From Rikenella sp. (GTDB lineage: Bacteria > Bacteroidota > Bacteroidia > Bacteroidales > Rikenellaceae), in NCBI GenBank assembly GCA_029054535.1, contig JAIDFC010000175.1:1-5022 (forward strand): a stretch of 5,022 bases of DNA, written 5' to 3'. The position numbers were made by a program, and so were the translations under genes. Under the pieces are notes generated by a model. That model had not been told where the DNA came from, made no database searches, and saw only the letters and a program-made list of their open reading frames with translations. Positions 1 to 4,734 of this stretch are shown in pieces. Positions within the stretch are counted from its first letter, which is position 1; the number at the start of each line of letters is the position of its first letter.

Positions 1-190
1 GAGGGCGGTGCCGCTCGGCACTCGAACCTGGCAGCCTCTACCCTATGCTCTGCCCGCGCGCCTGCGAAATCCATCCGCGATCTCCCCTTGACGGGCCGAA
101 GCCACCCCAGGCGGAGGGCCGCGTTCCTCGCAGGCTCGGGCGACCGCTCCGCTGGCCCCGGCCCGGAGGCAGTTTCACAACAGTCTTTGT
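1..190. repeat. Gene-free left edge with repeat fragments
   Basis: No convincing gene is visible; the open frames here are GC-driven and match no family I know. On the minus strand, positions 82 to 48 resemble the 3' end of the hairpin repeat described at 181-320: GGATTTCGCAGGCGCGC followed by GGGCAGAGCAT. The matching 5' arm is absent, so this is a truncated copy. Positions 101-156 (plus) share a 14-nt identical block, CCCAGGCGGAGGGC (106-119), with 3462-3475, and a second block, CCGCTGGC, at the same spacing (149-156 and 3505-3512). Positions 8-21 form a short hairpin, GTGCCG-CT-CGGCAC. The segment runs off the window, so its true extent is unknown. Confidence 0.55.
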
Positions 191-320
191 CCGTCGCCCG
201 CGGGAATTTCATCTCGATTTTGCTCTCGCAAAACGAGCGAAATTCCTACTTAGGCGGGCGGGCGACGGGCCCGTGTTCGACTGCGCTCAGGCCGCGCGGC
301 CCCGCGTGCCCGCGATGGGC
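181..320 (-). repeat. Hairpin repeat unit A (GNRA-loop family), minus strand
   Basis: Read on the minus strand, the unit starts with a GC-rich core (320 to 283) that is nearly identical to 3172-3209 of unit C and contains the 12-bp palindrome GGCCGCGCGGCC (290-301). A long hairpin follows at 268 to 191. Its outer stem is 11 bp (258-268 with 191-201). A one-sided 11-nt bulge reads CCGCCTAAGTA (257-247). The middle stem is GGAATTTC/GAAATTCC (239-246 with 203-210). The inner stem is CTCG+TTTTGC with one bulged base (228-237 with 213-223), capped by GAGA (227-224). The tail ACAAAGACTG (190-181) resembles the tail of the other copies. The unit lies downstream of yebC in the same orientation. It may be a structured RNA in a 3' UTR or a palindromic mobile repeat; which of these is not decided by the sequence. 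Confidence 0.75.
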
Positions 321-500
321 AAGAAGCTATTCGGACGAGAAAATCAAGCCCAAAGAGAAAACCCAACAAAACTGCGCATCGCTATAACGTTCTAAAAACA
401 GTCTCTGTCCGCGCGCCATATAAGGCAGAGAGAACCCCAATAAAAGCCTCGCGGCGGGCCAATCCCCCAACCAAACAGAGAGACACCCCGTAAAAGCATA
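321..500 (-). repeat. Degenerate repeat fragments between unit A and the yebC terminator
   Basis: On the minus strand, 417-411 carries GGCGCGC followed by the family tail GGACAGAGACTG (410-399) and the junction motif TTTTTAGAACG (397-387). That junction motif also links units B and C at 3137-3147. A damaged form of the small GTA hairpin follows (GCGATGCGCAG, 382-372). The hairpin body expected before the tail is missing: the flank TGCCTTATATG runs straight into a single GCGCGC. Three related boxes with a GCTTTTA core followed by G-rich and CTCT-rich sequence lie at 475-497, 424-449 and, weaker, 351-374. Related boxes lie on the plus strand at about 2912-2930 and 3019-3041. No gene is supported here. 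Confidence 0.6.
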
Positions 501-561
501 CAAAAAGCCGAGCATTCTCGTTTCCCGGCAGAAAGCCTGCGCGAGAAACGAGGATACCCGG
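501..561 (-). terminator. Probable intrinsic terminator of yebC
   Basis: On the minus strand the arm CCGGGTAT (561-554), one unpaired base and CTCGTTTC (552-545) pair with GAAACGAG (524-517), one unpaired base and ATGCTCGG (515-508). Two G-U pairs are needed in the outer part. The apex can form a further GCAG-GCTTT-CTGC hairpin. The stem is followed at once by CTTTTTG (507-501). It begins 28 nt after the yebC stop codon and fits a rho-independent terminator. A T-run closer to the stop (GGTTTTTTG, 573-565) lacks a clear stem. Confidence 0.65.
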
Positions 562-588
562 CAACAAAAAACCACCCGAGAGTCCCCC

Positions 589-1326
589 CTACTCCTCGAT
601 CTTCATGTTGTGGTAAACCCGCTGCACATCCTCGTCCTCCTCGAACTTTTCGAGCAGCTTTTCGATCGACTCACGTTGTTCCGGCGTAACCTCCTTCTGG
701 TCGTTCGGAATCCGTTCGAACTCCCCGCTCAAGATTTCGTACCCCTTCTCTTCCAAGTAGTTCTGAATCTTACTGAACGCGTCGTAAGCGCCGTAGATAA
801 CCACCTCCTGCGTCCCGTCCTCGTTTTCTTCGGCAAAGACCTCGTCGACTCCGTAGTCGATCAGTTCCAGTTCAAACTCTTCGAGATCAAGCCCCTGAGG
901 CGCCTTGATTTTGAAAACCGACTTGCGTTCGAACATGAAATCCAGACTGCCCGTAGTCCCCAACGACCCGCCGGCCTTGTTGAAATAGCTACGAACATTG
1001 GCCACCGTTCTGGTGTTGTTGTTCGTCGCCGCCTCGACCACGATCGCGATCCCGAACGGCCCGTAGCCGTCGTATTGAATCTCCTTGTAATCCGTATCCG
1101 TATCCTTCGAGACAGCCCGTTTGATCGCCCGATCGATATTATCTTTGGGCATGTTTTCCGACTTAGCCGTCTGGATCAACATCCTTAACCTCGGATTGGA
1201 TCCCGGATCCGGTCCCCCGGCCTTGACCGCGATAACGATCTCCTTACCCAAGCGGGTAAACGTCTTGGCCATATTCCCCCAACGCTTGAGTTTGCGTGCC
1301 TTTCGGAATTCAAAAGCTCTTCCCAT
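589..1326 (-). CDS. yebC: YebC/PmpR (TACO1) family translation or regulatory factor
   Basis: This is a cytoplasmic protein of the YebC/PmpR/TACO1 family. Members were long annotated as transcription regulators, and more recent work links several to translation, including relief of ribosome stalling at proline-rich stretches. Which role applies here cannot be read from sequence. The protein is 245 residues, a normal family length. Family landmarks in order are the basic N-terminus MGRAFEFRKARKLKRWG (1-17), the NPRLR (44-48) and NMPKDNIDRAIKR (58-70) segments, YDGYGPFGIAIVVEA (85-99), and the NNNTRTVANVR to GTTGSLDFMFERK stretch (102-134). The C-terminus is strongly acidic and ends KIEE. I chose the ATG at 1326 because MGRAFE is the usual Bacteroidetes N-terminus; the frame opens 18 codons earlier, but that extension lies in the leader palindrome and is not family-like. 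The gene is divergent from the DUF2851 gene, with its own -7 box and a terminator hairpin downstream. Confidence 0.95.
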   Translation of the reverse strand: MGRAFEFRKARKLKRWGNMAKTFTRLGKEIVIAVKAGGPDPGSNPRLRMLIQTAKSENMPKDNIDRAIKRAVSKDTDTDYKEIQYDGYGPFGIAIVVEAATNNNTRTVANVRSYFNKAGGSLGTTGSLDFMFERKSVFKIKAPQGLDLEEFELELIDYGVDEVFAEENEDGTQEVVIYGAYDAFSKIQNYLEEKGYEILSGEFERIPNDQKEVTPEQRESIEKLLEKFEEDEDVQRVYHNMKIEE

Positions 1327-1358
1327 AACTATTTTCGATTCGGTGTTTCGAGAAAAAT

Positions 1359-1380
1359 ATGCGTATTGCGCAATACGCAT
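1359..1380. promoter_or_regulatory. Perfect 22-bp palindrome in the yebC leader
   Basis: The sequence ATGCGTATTGC is followed directly by its exact reverse complement, GCAATACGCAT, with no spacer. It lies 33-54 nt upstream of the yebC start codon, between that start and the predicted yebC -7 box, so it would be in the transcribed leader. A symmetric site of this size could bind a dimeric regulator as an operator. It could instead fold in RNA: on the minus strand it is followed by ATTTTT and on the plus strand by a run of seven T after GAGACTC, so attenuation is possible in either direction. It is the start of the over-long frames on both strands, which supports the shorter gene starts chosen. 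Confidence 0.6.
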
Positions 1381-1402
1381 GAGACTCTTTTTTTCAGCCC
1401 CC

Positions 1403-1434
1403 CAAAGGTAGAGCTTTTTCGCCGAAAAATGAAA
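1403..1434 (-). promoter_or_regulatory. Predicted yebC promoter (Bacteroidetes type)
   Basis: On the minus strand TACCTTTG (1410-1403) matches the Bacteroidetes -7 consensus TAnnTTTG exactly. TTTC (1434-1431), one base from the usual TTTG -33 element, lies 20 nt upstream. Transcription would start near 1396-1399, giving a leader of about 70 nt that contains the 22-bp palindrome. Confidence 0.6.
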
Positions 1435-1457
1435 CTCGAACTTTCGCTCCGAAACAC

Positions 1458-1465
1458 TATCTTTG
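1458..1465 (+). promoter_or_regulatory. Predicted -7 box for the DUF2851 gene
   Basis: TATCTTTG is an exact match to the Bacteroidetes -7 consensus TAnnTTTG and lies 35 nt before the ATG at 1501. The expected -33 element about 19-21 nt upstream is weak (CTCG near 1435-1438). Transcription would start around 1470, so transcripts from this promoter and the divergent yebC promoter would not overlap. Confidence 0.5.
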
Positions 1466-1500
1466 GGAAATTATTCACCCGCCCCCCATGCGAATCGCGA

Positions 1501-2790
1501 ATGATCACCGATAGCCAAAGAAAAAAGCTGCTCGCCCTCGTTTGGGGCCACCGTTTGTTCGGCCCTGAGGAGGTGTATAGCGAATCGGGAGAGATCCGAG
1601 TCGAATGTCCGGGCTATGCGCCCGAGTTTTCGGACGAAACGTCCGAGGAGGAGCTTTGCGCTCCGGATTTCGTCCACGCAGCCGTCCGGTATGGGGATAC
1701 GGCGCTTTACGGAGCCGTTCGAGTCGATAGCCGCTCGTCCGACTGGCGCGACAGCGGTCGGATGACCGACCCGGCTTTCGACAACGTGATGTTTCACGTG
1801 GTGGGCGACCGGGATCGGGTTTTGGTACGCGCCGGACACGAAGTTCGCACCCTGGTTCTGCGACCGGAGGCAGCCATCGAGCAACACTACGCCCAACTGC
1901 TTCGCGAGGCGAAGAACGGCGGCAGTAACAGCTGCGTCGCCTTTTTCGGAGAGCTCGAGAGCGTCGAACAGGGTCAGATTCTTTCACGCTTAGTCGCCGA
2001 CCGGCTGCGCCGCAAGGTGGCCGAGACGAAGGCCATCCACCGCTCGGTGGGACGAGACTGGAACGAAACGGCCTATATCTGCTACCTGCGTTCGCTGGGG
2101 ATGGGCGATCGGAAACGCTCCTACGAAGCCTTGGCCCGCTCCGTACCGTTGCGTTGTTTCGTACGTTGCGCAGGCGACGCCCAGCAGGCCGAGGCGCTGC
2201 TGCTCGGGCAGTCGGGCTACCTGACCGTAGCCTCGGCCGACGATCCCGCGATCCGACAGCTACAGGACATCTACCTCACGCTGAAAAAAGAGTACGACCT
2301 GCGCCGTCCGGTCGTCTCCTGGTCCGGGATGGGAGTCCGGCCGACCTCGCTACCGCCCTCGATGCTCCAGCAAGCGGCAGCTCTGTTGGTGCGCACGCCG
2401 CTGCCGGCCGAACGCGTCAGAGAGGCGGCCCAAGGCGGCATGACCGCACTACGCCGCCTGTTCGGCGGCACGGGTGAAACGGGAGTCAGTCCCGAAAAAA
2501 CGGACTTGCGGATCATCAACTTCGTCATTCCACTGCTGACGGCTATGGGACGCGAAACGAACGATGCCGAACTACAGGAACAAGCCTTGACGCTCTACGA
2601 AGAGGTGGCGCCGGAAAAGAATCGATACACGCGACTCTGGGCGACGGCTCTCGACCTGCGCAGCGCCTCTGACTCGCAAGCGGTGATCCAACTCTGCACC
2701 GAATACTGTGCAAAAGAGCGGTGTGCGGATTGTCCCATAGGCATCCTACAGATGGTCCGACTCCACAAAAAACTCCGAGCCTCAAAATGA
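1501..2790 (+). CDS. DUF2851 family protein of unknown function
   Basis: I recognise this as a DUF2851 protein, a family common in Bacteroidetes with no established function. It has 429 residues and no signal peptide or membrane segment, so it is probably cytoplasmic. Family-like segments in order are LLALVWGHRLFGPEEV (10-25), APDFVHAAVRYGD (54-66), SRSSDW (77-82), DPAFDNVMFHVV (90-101), LLLGQSGYL (233-241), RIINFVIPLL (337-346), EKNRYTRLW (372-380) and SDSQAVIQL (390-398). The C-terminal cysteine cluster is C399, C403, C408 and C411, ending CADCPIG, and could bind a metal. From memory, family members have G-N-V-E-I-H just before the RSSDW-like motif and an HGH nearby. Here these read GAVRVDS and SGR, so the putative polar residues are lost. 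I chose the ATG at 1501 because MITDSQRKKLLALVW aligns with the usual N-terminus and the -7 box lies just upstream; the frame is open back to 1366, inside the palindrome. Confidence 0.88.
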   Translation: MITDSQRKKLLALVWGHRLFGPEEVYSESGEIRVECPGYAPEFSDETSEEELCAPDFVHAAVRYGDTALYGAVRVDSRSSDWRDSGRMTDPAFDNVMFHVVGDRDRVLVRAGHEVRTLVLRPEAAIEQHYAQLLREAKNGGSNSCVAFFGELESVEQGQILSRLVADRLRRKVAETKAIHRSVGRDWNETAYICYLRSLGMGDRKRSYEALARSVPLRCFVRCAGDAQQAEALLLGQSGYLTVASADDPAIRQLQDIYLTLKKEYDLRRPVVSWSGMGVRPTSLPPSMLQQAAALLVRTPLPAERVREAAQGGMTALRRLFGGTGETGVSPEKTDLRIINFVIPLLTAMGRETNDAELQEQALTLYEEVAPEKNRYTRLWATALDLRSASDSQAVIQLCTEYCAKERCADCPIGILQMVRLHKKLRASK

Positions 2791-2926
2791 TTATAAATCG
2801 GATTCTACATACTTCGTTCATTGGCTACTGTTCTTATTTGTGAACCATCGAGTTCACCGGGAGGCCCAAACGATGCGTAAGCATCGCCAGCCCGCCGCGG
2901 ATCCCCGTTGGGGCTTTTACCGGGGG
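2791..2926 (+). repeat. Gene-free spacer with repeat fragment Z
   Basis: There is no gene. Shortly after the DUF2851 stop, GTGAAC (2840-2845) and GTTCAC (2852-2857) can form a 6-bp stem with loop CATCGA, but no T-run follows, so it is not a convincing terminator. At 2871-2886, CGATGC-GTAA-GCATCG is a small hairpin with a GNRA-type loop. It is followed by GCC-rich sequence (CCCGCCGCGG, 2891-2900), as in the small hairpins of units B and C. A GGCTTTTACCGGGGG box (2912-2926) ends the fragment. This looks like a truncated first copy of the repeat array that follows. Confidence 0.55.
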
Positions 2927-3136
2927 TTTCTAAGATCGTTATAGCAATGCGTAGCATTGCCCGCCCAGCGGGGGCACCCGCGGCCTGCCCGGCCGACGCG
3001 TTCGCGCCACGGCGGGCGGCCTTTATTTGGGGGTGTCTTTGCCAATATGTCCCGCGCGCCGCGCCTAAGTAGCGAAATACGCCGTTTCAATGAGAATTGA
3101 AACGGATGAATTTCGCCGGCGCGCAGCCAGAGGTGG
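2927..3136 (+). repeat. Hairpin repeat unit B (GNRA-loop family), plus strand
   Basis: The unit begins with the junction motif TTTCTAAGATCG (2927-2938), then TTATAGC and the small hairpin GCAATGC-GTA-GCATTGC (2944-2960). A GC-rich core and a GGCCTTTATTTGGGGG box (3018-3033) follow. The large hairpin is at 3054-3124. Its outer stem is GCGCGCCG/CGGCGCGC (3054-3061 with 3117-3124). The 5' bulge is CGCCTAAGTA (3062-3071). The middle stem is GCGAAAT/ATTTCGC (3072-3078 with 3110-3116). The inner stem is CCGTTTCAAT/ATTGAAACGG (3082-3091 with 3096-3105), perfect over 10 bp, capped by GAGA (3092-3095). The tail AGCCAGAGGTGG leads directly into unit C. The unit is in the same orientation as the DUF2851 gene upstream. 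Confidence 0.8.
2982..3025 (+). terminator. Possible terminator within unit B
   Basis: GGCC (2982-2985), a bulged T and GCCCG (2987-2991) can pair with CGGGC (3013-3017) and GGCC (3018-3021). TTTATTTG follows. This could end transcripts from the DUF2851 gene, about 190 nt after its stop. The T-run is interrupted, and the GC-rich core may simply be part of the repeat, so the call is weak. Confidence 0.3.
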
Positions 3137-3309
3137 TTTTTAGAACGGGAAAGCGATACGTAGTATCGCCCGCCCACCGCGGGCACGCGGGGCCGCGCGG
3201 CCTGAGCGCGTCCGACACGGTTCTCGCGCGCCACGCCTGAAGAGGGAAATCAAACCGATGAACGGGAGTTCATCGGGAATGATTTCCCCAGGCGCGCGAT
3301 CAGAGAATA
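3137..3309 (+). repeat. Hairpin repeat unit C (GNRA-loop family), plus strand
   Basis: The order matches unit B, head to tail. The unit runs from the junction TTTTTAGAACG (3137-3147) through the small hairpin GCGATAC-GTA-GTATCGC (3153-3169) to the GC-rich core (3172-3209). That core is nearly identical to the core of unit A and contains GGCCGCGCGGCC (3191-3202). The large hairpin is at 3226-3297. Its outer stem is GCGCGCC/GGCGCGC (3226-3232 with 3291-3297). The 5' bulge is ACGCCTGAAGA (3233-3243). The middle stem is GGGAAATCA/TGATTTCCC (3244-3252 with 3280-3288). The inner stem is CCGATGAAC/GTTCATCGG (3255-3263 with 3268-3276), capped by GGGA (3264-3267). The tail GATCAGAGAATA follows. The CTTTTA box present in unit B is missing. 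Confidence 0.8.
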
Positions 3310-3412
3310 TTTTTGGGGAGAATATTCCGCGCGCGCCTGCTGGGTTCGGAAATCGTTCAAATAACGGGAGTTGTTTGAACAAGATTTCCGCCAGCGCGCG
3401 GACAAAGCAAGA
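3310..3412 (+). repeat. Truncated hairpin repeat unit D (GNRA-loop family), plus strand
   Basis: The small GTA hairpin and GC-rich core are absent; instead GAATATT (3305-3311) and AATATTC (3321-3327) can form a stem between units C and D. The large hairpin is at 3329-3399. Its outer arms are GCGCGC (3331-3336 and 3394-3399). The 5' bulge is CTGCTGGGTTC (3337-3347). The middle stem is GGAAATC/GATTTCC (3348-3354 with 3383-3389). The inner stem is GTTCAAATAAC/GTTGTTTGAAC (3355-3365 with 3370-3380), with one G-U pair, capped by GGGA (3366-3369). The tail GGACAAAGCAAG matches the ACAAAG tail of unit A. Confidence 0.75.
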
Positions 3413-3642
3413 GTGCAGAGGTTAGGCAATCCCGCTCAGCGGGCGGGCGAGCCACCGCCAGCCCAGGCGGAGGGCTGCGACGTTCACGGTGCTCACTTGC
3501 GCCCCCGCTGGCGTCGGCAAAAAAACAATTTAGCAAGCGGTCTCTGCTCGGTACGTTGCTCGGTTGTTCACAGAGAGAGAACAGTTCCGTACGGTAGCCA
3601 AACACAGGTATGTCAATAACAGTACAGTTAATAAAGCCTTTT
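3413..3642. other. Gene-free leader region of the DUF1573 gene
   Basis: No gene is visible. Positions 3451-3512 repeat the pattern seen at 101-156 (identical CCCAGGCGGAGGGC at 3462-3475, CCGCTGGC at 3505-3512). Here, unlike the left copy, CGCCAGC (3456-3462) can pair with GCTGGCG (3507-3513). An AT-richer part starts at about 3519. No strong -7 box is present; the best candidate is TACGTTGC (3552-3559) with TTTA 19 nt upstream (3529-3532), which matches the consensus only partly. CCGTACGG (3587-3594) is an 8-bp palindrome. Positions 3605-3642 are AT-rich, which is common just ahead of Bacteroidetes start codons. Confidence 0.4.
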
Positions 3643-4734
3643 ATGAAGCGTTGTATTTTCGGGATGATCGTTTTTCTGTTTTTGGGGAGCGGTCGCAGTT
3701 TTTCGGAAGAGTTGAAGAGCGCTCGGATGGTTTTCGAGCATACCGTTTACGATTTCGGTCAGATCAAGGAGACAGCTGGCGACGTGAGCCACACATTTCG
3801 TTTCACGAATCGCGGGAATTTACCGTTAGTGATTCAGAGCGTGGGCGTATCGTGCGGCTGCACCTATCCGGAGTTCAGCAAAGAACCGTTGTTACCGGGT
3901 CGGAGCGGCGAGATGAAGATCACGTTCGATCCGACGAATCGTCCGGGTCGGTTCGAGAAAGTGATCAGCGTCTCCAGCAACGACCCACGGGGGAGCATTC
4001 GGCTGACCATCACCGGCGAGGTGGAGGGTCGTCCGCGGACGATACAGGACGATTATCCGTATTCCGTATCCTCCGGCTTGCGAATCGCCGACCGGAGTTT
4101 GGTTTTGGGGACCTTGCCGCGCGGGAAGATCACGGTTCGGAGCGTGGGGATCGCCAACGGCGGGAAGAGCGCCGTAAAAGTGGGAATCGACACAGCCGGA
4201 CTACCGGCATGGCTGAGCGTTCGGGCGGTCAAAACGACGCTCGCACCGGGCGAACGGAGCGAGATTCGCCTGACATTCGATGCCTCGCGCGCCGACCTGT
4301 GGGGCAAATATCGGCACCGTTTCGGCTTGATCGTCAACGGCGAGAGACAGCCCGATCCGGTGGAATTGACCTCTATCTTCGCCGAAGACTTTTCGTCCCT
4401 CTCTCGGACTGAGTTGAAAGGTGCGCCGCGGGCAGACTATTCGTCCTTTTTCTACCACTTCAGCGACCAGCCGCAGGGAAAACCCCTGACTCGCCAGTTT
4501 CAGATCAGCAACGGCGGCGAACGGGATTTGATTATCCGTCATATCGGCCCGACGAGCAGTCGGATTCGCGTCAAAGCGGACCGAACGGTGATTCGAGCGG
4601 GCGAGACGGCGACCCTCACGGTAACATTGGATACGAAAGGGATGACCGGGCGTCTGTCGGAAGGTTTGACTGTCATCACGAACGATCCGTCGCGTCCGGC
4701 TCGGGAGATCCGGGTCCTGGCCACGATCGAGTGA
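3643..4734 (+). CDS. Exported DUF1573 protein with three Ig-like repeats
   Basis: The predicted product has 363 residues and carries a signal peptide (basic MKR, hydrophobic core at about 5-16, likely cleavage after GRSFS near residue 21). No lipobox cysteine is present, so a periplasmic or surface protein is likely. The first Ig-like repeat (about 27-128) is a typical DUF1573 domain: FEHTVYDFGQIKE (31-43), HTFRFTNRGNLPLVI (50-64), SCGCTYPEF (70-78), LPGRSGEMKITFD (84-96) and VSSNDP (110-115). Two further repeats follow (about 145-247 and 264-361) with the same LAPGERSEIRLTFDAS and IRAGETATLTVTLDT logic. They lack the CGC pair, which is found only at C71 and C73. DUF1573 domains have no established activity; a binding or structural role is inference. 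I chose the ATG at 3643 rather than 3610 because it puts the signal peptide at the N-terminus. The stop overlaps the next short frame. Confidence 0.85.
   Translation: MKRCIFGMIVFLFLGSGRSFSEELKSARMVFEHTVYDFGQIKETAGDVSHTFRFTNRGNLPLVIQSVGVSCGCTYPEFSKEPLLPGRSGEMKITFDPTNRPGRFEKVISVSSNDPRGSIRLTITGEVEGRPRTIQDDYPYSVSSGLRIADRSLVLGTLPRGKITVRSVGIANGGKSAVKVGIDTAGLPAWLSVRAVKTTLAPGERSEIRLTFDASRADLWGKYRHRFGLIVNGERQPDPVELTSIFAEDFSSLSRTELKGAPRADYSSFFYHFSDQPQGKPLTRQFQISNGGERDLIIRHIGPTSSRIRVKADRTVIRAGETATLTVTLDTKGMTGRLSEGLTVITNDPSRPAREIRVLATIE

Noticed and set aside
1..60. tRNA-like stretch on the minus strand (GGTTCGAG with GC-rich surroundings)
   Set aside because: The bases flanking TTCGAGT do not pair as a T stem, and no acceptor stem or anticodon arm can be drawn.
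45..395. Open frames of about 100 codons in the left intergenic region
   Set aside because: They overlap each other and the hairpin repeats, are rich in Arg, Pro and Gly as expected from GC-rich non-coding DNA, and match no known family.
1366..1500. Upstream extension of the DUF2851 frame
   Set aside because: It begins inside the palindrome, crosses the predicted -7 box, and adds residues not found in the family.
2840..2857. Terminator for the DUF2851 gene
   Set aside because: The 6-bp stem GTGAAC/GTTCAC is followed by CGGGAGG with no T-run.
3054..3399. CRISPR array, suggested by repeated hairpins at fairly regular spacing
   Set aside because: Repeats are about 70 nt, diverged in the stem rather than identical, and are not separated by uniform unique spacers; no cas gene is present.
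3054..3427. Integron attC sites, suggested by GCCTAAG in the bulges and GTTAGGC at 3421-3427
   Set aside because: The paired R-type core boxes are not placed at the ends of the hairpins, the GCCTAAG is in a one-sided bulge, and no cassette genes lie between copies.
3564..4412. 282-codon plus-strand frame overlapping the DUF1573 gene
   Set aside because: It is the +1 shadow of a clear DUF1573 reading frame, with an Arg/Ser-rich composition and no recognisable domain.
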